Positions 1-12,934 are shown, counted from the stretch's first letter. The stretch is 64,000 nt of DNA from Cephalopachus bancanus (GCA_027257055.1 JAPVLO010000122.1:3815303-3879302); one strand, 5' to 3'. The notes: generated by a model not told the origin, from the sequence alone. Numbers and translations are program-made.

Positions 1-346
1 TCCTGTGTGAGGCCATCCAGACCTCAGGGTAATTCACAGCAAAGCGTGGATGGAGGGGAGGTGGTGGACACCAGAGTGACCATATACCACTCACGTCACC
101 ACTTACTGATTCCTGTTTCTTAAGAGAAATCAGGTTTATAACACCTGACTATACGGAATGGAACCATTTTTCCTAGAAGGGCGCTCATACGGAGACCCAA
201 ATAATCAGCTCTAAATAGGGTGGCAGGACATTTGAACAGGCTTTCAATTTATATCATGTGTAGGGTCTGGAAAAAATTATTTGGCCTAGGCAGCATATGA
301 ATTAGCATTATTACCATAAATAGCTAATAATAACAATAACTTCTAA

Positions 347-490
347 GGCCGGGCGCAGTGGCTCACACTTGCAATCCCAGGACTTTGGGAAGCAGCCAAG
401 GCAGGAGGATTGCTTTAGCCCAGGAGTTCGAGACCAGCCTGGGCAACATAGCAAGACCACATCTCTACCCAAAAAAATGATAATAATAAT
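347..490 (+). mobile_element. Free left Alu monomer (FLAM-like)
   Basis: A left arm only, from 'ggccgggcgcag' to an A-rich end, flanked by the direct repeat 'aataacttctaa' (335-346 and 491-502). It landed next to a MIR. Confidence 0.85.
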
Positions 491-502
491 AATAACTTCT
501 AA

Positions 503-695
503 TAATTGATCACTTATTGTATACCAGACATACAGCACTGAGGTATAAATGCTATTTCCCCCCATTTTGCAAATGAGGAAACTGAGGCTTAGAGAGGCTA
601 AATAACTTACCTAAGGGTTACATGACTAGCAATAGTAGAATGAAGTATTGAACACGCGCGACTCTGGCTCCAGAACAAATTCTCCTAACTGCTGT
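503..695 (-). mobile_element. MIR SINE fragment
   Basis: Carries the reverse complement of the MIR core ('aaatgaggaaactgaggct', 'agagaggctaaataactta'). Confidence 0.8.
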
Positions 696-1590
696 ACTAC
701 TTGTAACTTTCCTTTGAGGAAGCCAAGGGATCTTATACATACAGCTCCTCGCAGCCTGTAGCCAATTGCTCTGATAGGCTCAGCTGGCCCACTGGCCATT
801 GGTGAGTAAAACCATGCCTATACCAGGCTATTCCTGGGAACCGGTGCTTGGGAATGACTGGAAATTGTTGTAAGGGGTCAAGTTTCCCTTGGGGTTCAAA
901 AGATACTCTTTCTAGACACCTGACAGGGAGTGTCCTACCTGCTTCATTGCAGGTGCGTTGATGCTTCTGCTGAGTGGAAATCTTTACCGCCCTTGTTTTG
1001 GCCACAGAACTTGGTTGAGTGACAACTGCTCTGAACCCAGGTTTCTTGCATGTGAACACTTACCCCTCTGCACATGGACCATTGTCTATTCATTCCTGTT
1101 GTTAGAAGCTACAAAAAGGGGACAGGAGGGTAAGTTCCTCTCTCTCCAACCACATCACAGGCCCTTTGGACCCTGAGATTCTGTAGCTGAGGGCACCCCA
1201 AGTTCATCCAACAGCAAACAAATCATACACTTCAACTTGCCTTTTTCAGTCTCCTTGGTTCTATGGCACAAAATCTATGAGTTGTCTTTGTTTAAAGCTT
1301 TTTATGGCTTGTAGGTGGTAAGAGAAAAGAAAATATCCTGGGAAAATACTTGTGAAGAGAGGTCTCAACCAAGAAGATGTTCTCAATTAACAAAGAAATG
1401 ACTTGTTCATGTGGAAAAGTGGAAAAAAAATATTTTAAAGAAGTCAGAAGCTATAGATGATATTTGAGACCAAATATAATGATCTGTTTTCGACCATAAT
1501 CATGTGGACATCCTGAGTCCCGGGTCATCCACAAGGCCTGAAGTTTCTGTAACTTTTGAAAGTCTGCTATTTCTCGGTCAGCCATCAAAG
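696..1590. other. Unique intronic DNA, nothing recognised
   Basis: No repeat family and no convincing coding sequence seen. The short open frames on both strands overlap each other and have no family resemblance. Confidence 0.5.
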
Positions 1591-2130
1591 CAATAATGTC
1601 AGCCACTCATTCAGCAGGTATTCATTGAGGACCTACATTGTGCCTATCTCTATGCTACATGCTTGATTTTTATACAGAATCATAAAGTATAGTCCCGGCT
1701 TTCAGGAGCCCACAGCTTATCAGGACACATAGACAAGATCAATGAATGGCCATAGTACAGAATGATAGGTTTTTATAAGACCAGGCACGTGGTTCTGTGG
1801 AAGCTCTGGACACACACCTTGTTTCAGGAAAAAGCTCTCTCAGCCATGCTTTTCCCTCTGCTCTCACACCACAATTATCAACACAGAAGAAGACTTCTGT
1901 GACCGAGTGTGTAGGGGTTTCTACCTACCTCCAAGCAGCAGACACCAGTGGGGTGTCTTCCAATGCAATTCTGACACTGTTTACAGGGAGATGGTATCAG
2001 ATCCCACAGGATGAGGGCTCAGTCCCCAAGACTTTCCCCGTCTCCCCCAGAATCACAAGTCTGGACCTCTGGAAATTCTAACTGACTGGCTTCAAGTTGG
2101 GGTTTTCATGACCCTCTCTTTGGGTTCGAT
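1590..2130 (+). repeat. Ancient interspersed repeat, part 1
   Basis: 'cattcagcaggtattcatt', 'gaggacctacattgtgcc' and 'ggagcccacagctta' match the start of a common, very old mammalian repeat that I cannot name with certainty. Related stretches reappear at about 2820-3140 and 3790-4030. Confidence 0.45.
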
Positions 2131-2440
2131 TAATTTTCTAGAACAGCTCACAGAACTCAGGGAAACACTTATTTACATTAACTGGTTTATTAAGAAGGAT
2201 ATTTTAAATGACTAAAATAAACACCAGTTGAAAGGATACATAGGACAAGGCCTGAAAGGGTCTTGAGCCCAGGGGCTTCTGTCCTCGTGGGTTTGGGGTG
2301 CCCCACCCTCTCTGCACATGGATGAGTTCTTCTTCACCTTCCCTTCACCCTCTATGAGTTCAGCTCTCCAGAAGCTCCCAGAACCCTGTCCTCTTGGGGT
2401 TTGATGAATGCTTCATTATGTAGTCATGATTGACAACTGT
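2130..2440 (-). mobile_element. Ancient LTR-like element, antisense
   Basis: 'tagaacagctcacagaactc', 'actggtttattaagaagga' and 'gaaccctgtcctcttgggg' are hallmark phrases of an old mammalian interspersed repeat read in this orientation. It is probably of LTR type; the family is not assigned. Confidence 0.5.
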
Positions 2441-2819
2441 GTAGAAATGTGATTGGACAAAAAGCACATGATTGAAACCCAGCTTTCAGGAGTCCACAGC
2501 TTTTCTGAGCCTGTGTATGCAGCATTCCTTCCTCTAGGGTACGGGGCACTTCATGCTACGCTCTGGAATGAGGCTGTTTTGACCCACAATCAGATTCAAG
2601 TCCTGCCTTGGGCAGGTGAAAGAAGGACAGGAGAAGTCAGAGGAAGAGACTCTGATTGCTGAGGCCTGCTCCTGGGACCTAAAGTGCCCCAACAAAATAA
2701 CAGAAGACTAACAAGGGCTATGGGGGTTATGAGCCAGGAATCATGGATGAAAACCAGTGTCTGTAATTATAACACCACACATCTACAGAGGATGGAAAAC
2801 GGGTGACGGAGGTTCTAGA

Positions 2820-3140
2820 AGTGATCTTGATAGAGTGATGCTTAAGCTAAAATTTGAAAATCACTAGGAATTACTAAGTAGGAGAGGACATTGAAGGCAG
2901 AAAGAATTTTCTTCAAGCTCACAAATATGAAGCCAGGAAGACACGGGGAGCTCTTCTTGGGCTGCCTCACGACTCAGCTCAAGATCCCCTGAGAAGACTT
3001 GGCATGGAACAGGGTGACTGGAGTGATGAGAATGGAAGCCAGAGGGGGGCTGGCGACCAGAAAAACAACTGTTTTCTGTGCTAAGCCAAGGATTTGAAGG
3101 GTTTTAAGCAGAGAGCAGATGGGATCAGATTTATGTTTTT
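2820..3140 (+). repeat. Ancient interspersed repeat, part 2
   Basis: 'tgactggagtgatgagaatg' and 'gggttttaagcagagagcag' match the middle of the same old repeat as 1590-2130. Its continuation is at 3790-4030, after two Alus. Confidence 0.45.
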
Positions 3141-3170
3141 AACTGACCTCTCAGAAGCACCTCAGATAAG

Positions 3171-3478
3171 GCCAGACATGTTGGCTCATGTCTGTAATTC
3201 CAGCACTTTGGGAGGTGGGAGGATTGCTTGAGCCCAGGAGTTCAAGACCAATCTGGGCAACACAGTGAGACCTCATCCCTACAAAAAATTTTAAAAATTA
3301 GTCAGGGAGTGGTGTGCACCTGTAGTCCAGCTACTTGGAAGGCTGAGGTAGGAGGATTGCCTGAGCCCAGGAGGTGGAGGCTACATACAATAAACTGTGA
3401 TCATGCCTCTGCACTCCAGCCTAATCAACAGAGTAAAAACCCTTTAAACCAACAGAGTAAAACCCTTCCCCCAAAAAA
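3171..3478 (+). mobile_element. Alu, old (AluJ-like)
   Basis: A dimer with both arms and many decayed positions. A second Alu starts directly at its tail. Confidence 0.85.
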
Positions 3479-3479
3479 G

Positions 3480-3762
3480 GGCTGGGCATAGTGGCTCACG
3501 CCTGTAATCCCAGCACTTTGGAAGCCGAGACCAGCCTGGCCTAAATAGAGCGAGAACTCTTCTCTGCAATACAATAACAAAATTAGCTGGGCTAATCAAA
3601 AAATTAATGGGGCACACCTGTAGTTCCAGTTACTTGGAAGGCTGAGGCAAAAGGATCGCCTGAGCCCAGCAGGTCGGCTATGATAGCCATGTTAGTGCCA
3701 TTGCACTCAACCCTGGGCAACAGAGTGAGACTCTGACTCAAAAAAAAACCAAAAACAAAAAC
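3480..3762 (+). mobile_element. Alu, old, internally deleted left arm
   Basis: The left arm jumps from 'cactttggaagccgag' to 'accagcctggcc', missing about 40 bp. The right arm is complete. Confidence 0.8.
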
Positions 3763-3789
3763 ACAGAGAAGGATAAATTGGAAAGGGGC

Positions 3790-4030
3790 AGCCAAGTTAG
3801 AGTGAGAAAGGTCTGTGAGTAGACCGTACAGACAACCAAGTGAAAAGAGTCAAGGAGCTGAGGCTATGGCAGTACCATGGGTCCTAGGACACACTGAGAT
3901 GGAATTGATCAGAGTGTGGCACTAGCTGGAGATGGGGGGTAGAGCAGAAGGGTGCCAGGGCTTCTGGTGTCGGTACTTGGAGAGATGGTGTTATAAAGTA
4001 ATAGATCAAAAGTGAAATATACCATGTGGG
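3790..4030 (+). repeat. Ancient interspersed repeat, part 3
   Basis: 'gaggctatggcagtaccatg' and following words continue the repeat at 2820-3140 beyond the two Alus. Confidence 0.4.
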
Positions 4031-4352
4031 TATGATGCTAAGGTGCTAAAAGTATAAATAAGTGAGGTTGACTGGGAAAAGCTTTTATTGAAAGAGATGA
4101 GGATTTTATTGAGACTTGAAGAGGTGGATGGGCAATTGCAAAATAGTTTCCTGAATATCATTTTTAAAGTTTTTGCACAGAGAATACTTCCTAAAGAGCT
4201 CCAGAATTTAATAAACGGCATCTCATTTATCTCCTTGACATTTGTGTGAGGTGCATAGGACACAGTATTGTCATTGCTGATTAGGAAACAGCCAGAAAAA
4301 GTGTGTGACCAGCCCAGGGGGAGACAAGGACAGAGATGAGACCAGAAATTAC

Positions 4353-4668
4353 ACCTTTTTTTTTTTTTGAGTCAGAGTCTCATTCCGTCGCCCAGGCTGA
4401 AGTATAGTGACATGCTCACAGCCACTGCGGCCTCAATATGCTGGGCTCAGGCGATCTTTCTGCCTCGGCCTTCTAAGTAGCTAGAACTACAGGTATGCGC
4501 CACTAATTTTTTTATCAGCTCAGTTAATTTTTTGATTTATTGTAGAGACGAGTTCTTGCCAAGTTGTCCAGGCTGATCTCGAACCCCTGTGCTCAGGCAA
4601 TCCTCTTGCCTCTGCCTCCCAAAGTGCTGGGATTATTGTCTTTGTATGTGCTGGTTCTCATACCTAGC
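4353..4668 (-). mobile_element. Alu, old, antisense
   Basis: Poly-T, then 'gagtcagagtctcattccg' to 'cctagccc'. Diverged, with a small insertion in the linker. Confidence 0.85.
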
Positions 4669-4689
4669 CCACGATGTTTAAGTCATCTG

Positions 4690-5300
4690 TAAACTTAGAC
4701 ACAAAACAATCCTGGAATAAATTACTGTTCAGTTCTAAACTAACTATGCTAGATATGCCAGCCTATGCCCTAGCAATAGGAAATATTTTCTGACAAATGT
4801 GCTTGCAATTGAAATTCCAATTCCCCACTTGAAAACCTCATTACTCAGACCCTTAAAGGTGGAGCCCAAGAAAAAAAGACTTCCTCCCAATTCCAATTAG
4901 CTGAGTTCTCTTAAGCCCGTCTTCACAGGAAAGGTGAAGCCTTGACGTCCACCCCCAGCTCCATGACTAGAATAAGCCTTCCAAGAGCTTTGGAAATTCT
5001 AAGACCTAAGAGTCTGCATAGCAGAGGCATTTGCTTGATGTCACCTTTTTTTCTAAAGTAAAATGAAAAGTGTGTTGTAATGGCAGCCATTGGGAATAAT
5101 GTATGACAGTGACTTTGTCATGAAAATAATAATGCATGTCCTCTTTGCATCTGAGGACCACTGATTGGTTAACTACCCCTTAATACTAGTTACTGTAGCA
5201 ACTTGAAACCTACTAAGAGCAAACAATGAAAATATGACCTCATACACAAATATATCAATATAGGGAGAGGAAAAAGCCTGTCAACCTTTTGTTCTAAGAA
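4690..5300. other. Unique intronic DNA
   Basis: AT-rich, no recognised repeat or gene. Confidence 0.5.
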
Positions 5301-5309
5301 TTCTGATTA

Positions 5310-5546
5310 AGGCCAGTTGTGGTAGCTCATGCCTATTATCCCAGCACTTTTGGAGGCCCAGGTGGGAGGACTACTTGAGCCCAGGAGTTCAAGACCAGCC
5401 TAAGCAACACAAGAGACCTGTCTCTACAAAAAAATTTAAAAGCTAGCCAAGCTACTCGGGAGGCTAAAGTGAAAGTATCACCTGAGCCCAGGAAGTCGAG
5501 GCTGCAATGAGCTGTGATCGTGCCACTCAAAAAAAACAAAAAAAAG
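5310..5546 (+). mobile_element. Alu, old, with right-arm deletion
   Basis: The left arm is intact. The right arm loses its beginning ('aaaagctagccaagctactcg'). Confidence 0.8.
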
Positions 5547-5989
5547 AATTCTGGTTAAATTATTTTCTTAGCTTCATTTTACAACCGGATGGGTTATGGC
5601 ACAGAAGAAGGTTGGTTTGCAGCACCTTGGGATGTCATTGTGTTTAGGTGCCAGCACTCACGACAGTAGTTGGAGTGTCACCTATGAGCTTAGTCTTCCC
5701 TGTCACTCCCTCCAGAGAGCCAGGACCTGACCAGATTCCAGCCCCATCTATGCTACATAACTTCTCCCACAAATGAAATGTCCTTTTTCTTTTCCTTTTC
5801 TGAAACAACCTGGCAAGGAAGATATCATGATTGGACCAAAGGCTTCACTGGCAGTTTAAATTAATAAGCGAGAATGAGTTTTTCCTATTGACTGACCTGC
5901 TTCTAAAGAGTAAAGTTAATTATTAATTTAAATAACATTGCAGCCTGGAAATCATGACAATCAGATCAGCAGCAATTGGCTCTTTCTCT

Positions 5990-6240
5990 GCTTGAATGTC
6001 TCCCAGGCTAGGGATAATTATTATTACTTCATACTTTGGGCAGACACTGTGGTAAACACTTTGTGAAGGTTTTTCTCATGGAATTGTTACAACTCAACAT
6101 AATGGGAAGCATTGTCCCTGTATCACCCTCTTCATGGAGAAACTGAGGAACAGAGAGGTGAAGTTCCTTGGCCCCAGGTCCCCTACCTAGTATGGGGCAG
6201 ACCCAGTCCAAGAGTCTAACCACTGCATCACACTGCCTTT
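5990..6240 (-). mobile_element. MIR SINE
   Basis: 'ggagaaactgaggaacagag' and 'agtctaaccactgcatcaca' are reverse-complement MIR landmarks, including the tRNA-like end. Confidence 0.75.
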
Positions 6241-6951
6241 CATTTTGAAAAGAACTATTGTCCTCCCAGAGAGGTATTTTGGGGGTCAGTTGATACTATA
6301 TTACCATTCTTTTTTTGTTCTGCATGCAAAGTTCCTTGTGTTTTGCAATCTAAAGTCTTTGACTTGGCACAAAAGGAAAGTGGCTTCCAGAATCTCAGGC
6401 AACTGCATGCACTCCCCAGGGTGGCAACCACCCTTTTTTATTGAAATATTCAGCCGCATAGAGTTTATTATTATATCACTTATCAGCTCACCCGTCAGGA
6501 ATATTGATTCTCAAATTGCCAAGGGATAAACTATCAAATCACCCAGCAGTTTTCTCACCAAGGTCTCTTGGAGACTTTACGTTGTAAAAACTCAAAAGCA
6601 GAGTTAGAAAGGAGCTATCTGGGGAGTCGTCCATCCCCTGTGAATGCCCCCGTCACAGACATGGTTCCTCACATTCTTATCTCCTCCTCTCCCCAGTGCG
6701 GCCCAGGCAGCCTGGTGGGAACTAGGTTCCTGTGGGTCTAAAGTGATGGCCTACAATAGATAAGAGACTGAGGTTAGGGGAGAAGTAGTGGAAACAACCC
6801 ACTTCTCCCAACACACCGGCTACAGTGGGCTCTTAAACAGGGACCAGGCATCCGGATGGAGCTGCTCCTTCCAAATGACCATCACTTCCAGCCTCCTTTG
6901 GAGAGATCTTTTAAAGAGTCATGAGTACCAGGAAGAGAAAATAAGAAGAAC

Positions 6952-7416
6952 TTTTTTTTTTTTTTTTTGAGTTGGAGTCTCACTCTGTCTCCCAGACTGG
7001 AGTGCAGTGGCCACTCCCGGCCACTGCAGCCTCGACCTGCTGGGCTCCGGTGATCCTTCTGCCTCAGCCTTCCAAGTAGCTGGAACTACAGGCATATGCT
7101 ACCGCACCTGGCTAATTTTTCTTTTTCTTTTTTTTGAGTTGGAGTCTCACTCCGTCGCCCAGACTGGAGTACAGGGGCCGCTCCCGGCCACCGCAGCCTC
7201 GACCTGCTGGGCTCCGGAGATCCTTCCGCCTCAGCCTTCCGAGTAGCCGGAATTACAGGCATGCACTACCACGCCTGGCTGATTTTTTTTTTTTTTATTG
7301 TAGAGATGAGGTCTCGCCAAGTTGCCCAGGCGGGTCTCGAACCCATGGGCTCAGGCAATCCACTCACCTCAGCCTCCCAAGGCGCGGGATTACAGGCTGA
7401 GCCACCGAACCTGGCT
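6952..7416 (-). mobile_element. Three-arm Alu (left-right-right), antisense
   Basis: Reading + strand: poly-T, right arm, T-rich linker, second right arm, then left arm. The whole unit is flanked by 'agaagaac' (6944-6951 and 7418-7425). Confidence 0.85.
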
Positions 7417-7879
7417 GAGAAGAACATTTTGAAGGGGTAGAAGCAAAGCGGACTCACGCCCTCAAAGTGGAAGGTTCTCACTAGAAAATTTCCAGTCCTC
7501 CTCCCGCCACCTGGCTACTTCTCCGCCTCACCATCGGAAGTTAGTAGGTCTGTTTTTCCAGCATGTCATCTGCAGGTTAAGAGTGCTGCTTTTTACAAAT
7601 GCTTTCCACTTGAATTGTGCTTCTAGGTCTTTAATAGACTGCTTATAAATCACTGCATTTAATAAACTTAATTGACTCTTCGGGCCCTTTCACAGAGCAC
7701 CATAAATATCAAAAACTGTCAAATAGGACTTTTTTTCCCCTGTTGTGCAATTTTTATAAATGGACAGATAAACATGAGTAAAATAGGGCCCAAAGAAAAG
7801 GATTTTGCAAAGAAGTGTAACGTCGACACCTTTTGTAAGTTTCAGAACAGCTAAAAGCAGTGATTTTTACTTTGGTATA

Positions 7880-8235
7880 GCTTGCATTTATTTAAAAAAT
7901 CCAGTGTAGGGAAGTTTATTTTCCATGATCAACTTTTTTTGGTTGGGGAGAAGAAATACATGTACACACACGTAATTGTGTGCCTAAGTATATATGCTCC
8001 CATTGGTAGAGTTCCAGAAGATATACAAGTTTTAGGGAGGAGGAGACAAGGGTTACGAGTCAAAGGGTACAAAGTTTTGAATATACAAGATGAATAAGTC
8101 TTACAGATATATCATATAGCATAGTGCCTATACTTAACAATAGTGTGTTGTATACATACAAATTTGCTGAGAGGGTAGATCTTATGTTAAGTGCCCTCAT
8201 CATAAAAATAATAACAATAAGAGGACAGGTAGGGT
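7880..8235 (+). mobile_element. L1 3' region, first piece
   Basis: From about 8065, 'gggtacaaagttttgaatat' and 'gagggtagatcttatgttaa' match L1 3'UTR wording. The element continues after two Alu insertions. The part before 8065 is uncertain. Confidence 0.65.
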
Positions 8236-8534
8236 CCGGGCACAATGGCTCAAGCCCGTAATCCCAGCACTTTGGGAGGCCAAGGTGAGAGGATTGCCCG
8301 AGCTCAGGGGTTCGAGACCAGCCTGGGCAGCTTGGTGAGACTTCATCTTTACAATAAATCAAAAAATAAGCTGGGTGTGGTAGCACACACCTGTAGTTCC
8401 AGCTACTTGGAAGGCTGAGGTGTAAGGATCTCCTGAACCCAGAAGGTTGAGGCTGCAATAGCCATGAGCAACATGGTACTGCACTGCAGCCTGGGTGACA
8501 GAGTGAGACTCCAACTCAAAAAAAAAAAAAAAAG
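8236..8534 (+). mobile_element. Alu inserted in an L1 tail
   Basis: A complete dimer with the 'ttggaaggctgag' lineage mark. The L1 resumes at 'gacagtgg' after the poly-A. Confidence 0.9.
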
Positions 8535-8648
8535 ACAGTGGAAACTTGGAGGTGATAGACAGGTTTATGGCATAGACTGTGGTGATGGTCTCACAAGCGT
8601 ATAATCATCTCCAGATTCATCAAGTTGTATACATTAAGTATGTACAAG
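8535..8648 (+). mobile_element. L1 3' region, second piece
   Basis: 'ggtgatagacaggtttatgg' and 'catcaagttgtatacattaa' continue the L1 3'UTR. Confidence 0.75.
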
Positions 8649-8936
8649 TCAGGCTCGGTGGCTCAGCCTGTAATCCCAGTGCTTTGGGAGGCTGCGGTGA
8701 GTGGATTGCCTGAGCCTGCGGGTTCAAGACCCACCTGGGCAACTTGGCAAGACCTCATTTCTACAATAAGTCAAAAATTAGCCAGGCGTGGTAGCGCGTG
8801 CCTGTAGTTCCAGCTACTTGGAAGGCTGAGGCGGAAGGATCTCCGGAGCCCAGCAGGTCGAGGCTGCAGTGACTGGGAGTGGCCACTGCACTCCAGTCTG
8901 GGTGACAGAGTGGGACTCCAACTCAAAAGAAAAAAA
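8649..8936 (+). mobile_element. Alu, intermediate-age copy, in an L1 tail
   Basis: Carries 'ggtggctcagcctg'. Flanked by 'aagtatgtaca' on both sides. Confidence 0.9.
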
Positions 8937-9000
8937 AGTATGTACAGCTTTTTGTATGCCAATCATACCTCAATCAAGTGGTTTTTTTTTTTTTAAGTGA
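8937..9000 (+). mobile_element. L1 3' end, third piece
   Basis: 'ccaatcatacctcaatcaag' is the characteristic L1 terminus, ending near a T-run. Confidence 0.7.
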
Positions 9001-9006
9001 GAAAGA

Positions 9007-9297
9007 AGCCCAGTGTGGTGGCTCACGCCTGTAATCCCAGCACTTTGGGAGGTGGAGGCAAGAGGATTACCTGAGTCCAGGGGTTCTAGACCAGTCTGGG
9101 CAACTTTGGTGAGACCTCATCTCTACAAAAATCAAATAATTAGCCGGGTGTAGTAGCTCGCACCTGTAGTTCTAGCTACGTGGAAGGCTGAGGCGGAAGG
9201 ATCTCCTGAGCCCAGCAGATGGAGGCTGCAGTGGCCGTGAGTGTGCCACTGCACTCCAGCCTGGTTGACAGTGTGAGACTCCAACTCAAAAAATAAA
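9007..9297 (+). mobile_element. Alu
   Basis: Full dimer of the older version of the local lineage (gtgagtgtgccactgcactc in the right arm). Confidence 0.9.
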
Positions 9298-9339
9298 AGT
9301 GAGAAAGAAACACAAGTTTTAATTGACAGCAAATAAGCA

Positions 9340-12300
9340 AATGCAGGTCAGAATCTTACAACTGTACAACTTGCTGCCAATTCTAAAGATAGAGAGTGGT
9401 ATGGACGATGGGTTGGACAGTCGCCTATAGAGCTAGAGCAGAGCTGGCAGGTGTGTGCTTGGACTGACAGTCAAGTGTACACGATGGCCTGCCAGGAACT
9501 GTCTAACAATGGGAGAAAGCAGCCTTGATTTGTAGCGTTTGCAGTTCGCCATGGTGTGAAGACTCCCACCATGGCCGATTTCAAGTCACCAATCTGACGT
9601 CACTGAACTGGAAGTCGGGAGGAGCTGTGAGTCCGTGAGAGCTAACTGGGCACACAACTGGATCCCCCTTGGTCTTCCTATTCTCTTATAAAAGACGATT
9701 AATTCTTTTTAAAATAAAAAACAGTGATGTAGTATGCATGATGAAACAGGCTTGAATAAATTACAAATACCCAATTGCTGGTTGCTAGCTATAATAAGTG
9801 TCGCTAGCTCAAAGAGTGCTCTAGCCTCCTACAGAATCCATCGTTGGTTGGCTTGGATCTCCTGGGTCACCGTCATCTCATATTATCATGTTGTCTCATA
9901 CTGACCATAGTGCATGAATCCAAAAATTGGGATTCAAGTTTGTAAAAAGTAAGAATATACTTATGTAAAGAGTGTGTGACTGTCATATAAAAATGTTGAA
10001 ACAGTCATAGTTGGTGACCCCATGATGACAGACACAGTTGCTGATAGAAATTTGTTGATAGAAATCAAGGAGACCTTTGGTTTTATTTTATTTTATTTTT
10101 TTTAAACAAAGTTTATTAGAGAAAGTAAAGAGGAGAGATAGAGAGACATGCAGGAACTGGCATGAGTGATAGAAACCACTGACCTTTGCTTTTAAAAGCA
10201 AGTTTTCAAAAGCCTCTGAGGATCACTGTAAGTTCTGCAGAGGAAGACTGATACACACAGTGGCTTGTATTTCTTGAGCCAAAAATTAGATGTTGAGAAT
10301 TATCAACGAGAAAACGGGACAGACTATTTGAAGTAAAAGTAAAAGCCCTGTGTTGGAAAATCAAGGATGTATGACAAACCTATCAGTCCTGGACACCAGG
10401 ATTTGAGGATAGCTCAGGCGTGGTAAACAATGTCTACCAACCAGGCCAGTGTGTTTTTAAAATAGGGATTTCTTCAAGTCATCCCCATAGTCATGGAGTG
10501 GGAAGGAGGAGAACTAAGCAGGGAGATTAATGGTTTTTATATTTTGAGGGTCTTGGATAAAAGTTTATCTGCAGCAAATTTTCCAATATTAAAAATAAAT
10601 TGTAAGCAGTGCTTAGGTGGACCAGATCACCTTTGGTATTGGTTAGGAAACCCAGTCTGAGAGAGACTAGAGTCTTAATTATTAAAAAATCAGTTGCAAG
10701 ACTTGCTATTCTTTTTTCCCAAGATGAAGACCTCGCACTTTCCAATTTCAATACAGTTGAGAAAAAAGAAAAAGCCCTTTCCAAACATGTCAACTAACAT
10801 CTGAACCATTTCAGCTAGTCAAGTGTGTAAAGCATCATATGAAAGTGCGTCTCACTTGATTTGCTTTACTTTATTTTACCATCCTCCCCAAAGTCCCTTT
10901 CTCATACATAACTCAAATAACAACCCCCCAAAAAAGGCAATCTAACAACCTTATCTCCACTGGTGTCTACTTGGCACCAATCTGCCCTGACCTTAGACAC
11001 GAGCCATTGTTAAGGGTATAACGCATTTACATATTTTGCAATAAAACATCAGTTATTTGCATTACTGTGTCAAGTTTTATTTGATTCTTTCACCTAAAAA
11101 TGACTCATTTTCCTTTCTTGTATTTTAAAAACCAACTACTCTAAGCTTGTTTGAGAATAATCAAAAATTGCCCATTTAGCTAGAAGTCATTTTCTTTTCA
11201 AAAGGCAAATGTTATTTAATCTTTCAGCTGTTCATTGTGCCATCATAAATACTTTCTTTTCAGCACAGTTGTGGGGACTGAAATGAGCCCACTAATTGCC
11301 TCCCATTTCGACTGACATGTGGTGGTTTAGTGGAAAGAGAACACAGCAGGGAGAAGGAAATAGGAGGCTGAGAAAATGAGCGCTAATTATTTTCACTGCC
11401 TCATGTCAGGCTCTGTGTCAGCCTTGTTTTTACAAACTGGAAGGTTTAGCACTAAATAAAACAAACTGGCGTCATGTTTTTATATACTGGCAGTGTCATA
11501 GAAGCAGCTGCACATCTCAAAGACAATATAATGCCTGCGTTCGCATGGACACCATCTGACAGACACTGTGAGCCACGGCTAATGAGGATATCACAGTGGT
11601 GCCAAGTGAAAGGTGCTGAATTATGTATGATTCTTCATCAGTACCGCAATAGTCCTGTACATCATTATGAGACATTGTTTTGCTGAAGAGATTAAAACAT
11701 TCTTAGTTCCAGACCCTGCAACCTATACGCGCTGAAAGAGGTTATTAATGGAATTTTTAGGGAGAGTTTCTTGTGGATTTCTTTTTGGTTGAAAAACAAA
11801 CCTCATGGGACAAAGCCATGGTGGGTCATGACACCGCATAGATAAAGAAGAGAAGCAAATTAACCATACTTGTATTATCTTCCTTTTAAAGACAGCATAA
11901 TAAAATACGGTGTAGCGGGGTTAGACTTAATGATAAATAACCCAGGTGCTGTCGCGGGATGTTCCACTCTCCTGCCTTTAAAACAGCAGGTTTCAGCAGC
12001 TGAGCTGGATAATAGCAACGCGTGGAAAGGAGCCTTCGGAGGCCAGCATTGTCAACATCTCACTACTTTTAATACCAACGGGACCAAAATTTTTATCATA
12101 GTTTTATTTCATCTTCCATGACTTCTTACGTTTCCCAACGGTCAGTTGCCTGCTAGGAGACTGGTTCTTCACTACCCGTCCCTGAATCTGGAGAAGTTTA
12201 TTTTGACCTCCGTATTTCATATTTTAAATCTCTCCCTCAATACAGACCGTTCTGCTGGAGCCCTGAGCATTCTCGGGCCGTTTTACTTTTTCTTCACTTG

Positions 12301-12350
12301 TGGGAGGAGGGATTTTGAAAACCAGAGTCTCTCAACTTAGAGGTGGCCAT
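9340..12350. other. Repeat-poor intronic island
   Basis: About 3 kb with no Alu, unusual for this window. From about 10180 to 12350 it reads as unique sequence, with retained CpGs and several homeodomain-type TAAT cores (gctaattattttc near 11380). There is no convincing open frame. A noncoding regulatory role is an inference. Confidence 0.45.
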
Positions 12351-12389
12351 GTCTTGAATTCCAGTCCTGCAAAGCTAAATTTTCTGAGC

Positions 12390-12490
12390 AAAGCTCTCCA
12401 TTTTTTGAGCCTCAGTTTCCTCATCTGTAAAATGGGGGCAGCGCTCTCTATGACAGGGTAAGGCTGTGAAGATTAAATGACACAGATACA
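12390..12490 (+). mobile_element. MIR SINE fragment
   Basis: 'gcctcagtttcctcatctgt' followed by 'aaaatggggg' is the MIR core. Confidence 0.85.
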
Positions 12491-12509
12491 TCTCAGACAA
12501 ATTATGCTA

Positions 12510-12775
12510 GACATATACAAGTACAGACTGTGAAATTCCAATTTTGTGACATTGTAGAACAGTCAAGTTCAATCTATGATGATAGAAATCAGAACAGTGG
12601 TTTGCCTGGGAAAAGGCACTAGGGAAGGTTACGGGTAGTGGAAAAATCTGGCTTGTTCTGGTGTTTATGCAGGTATGTATATTTGTCAAAATTTATTGAA
12701 CTGTGCACTTGAAATCTGTGCATTTTATTATATGCTAATTATATCTCAATAAGAAAATACACTTACAAATTTTTA
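12510..12775 (+). mobile_element. L1 3' end, old
   Basis: 'cagtggtttgcctgggaaaa', 'attgaactgtgcacttgaaa' and 'aattatatctcaataag' are old L1 3'UTR landmarks. Confidence 0.75.
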
Positions 12776-12934
12776 AATGTCTTCAGGTAAGCATGACCTC
12801 TTGAAGCCTGAAAGCCTAATTTGGGGGTCTGTTTCCTTCTGGAATGTCCTGAATGATCTTGGCCTTGGTTTTTTTTTTTTTTAATGTATCTATAGTGTTG
12901 ATATTTTACAATTAAATTTTGATAGGAAAAACTA

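Noticed and set aside
733..1176. Open frames on both strands
   Set aside because: They overlap in opposite directions in unique intron and show no domain.
10085..10160. Possible LTR start in the island ('aaagtttattagagaaagta')
   Set aside because: I could not find a matching end, target duplication or promoter signals.
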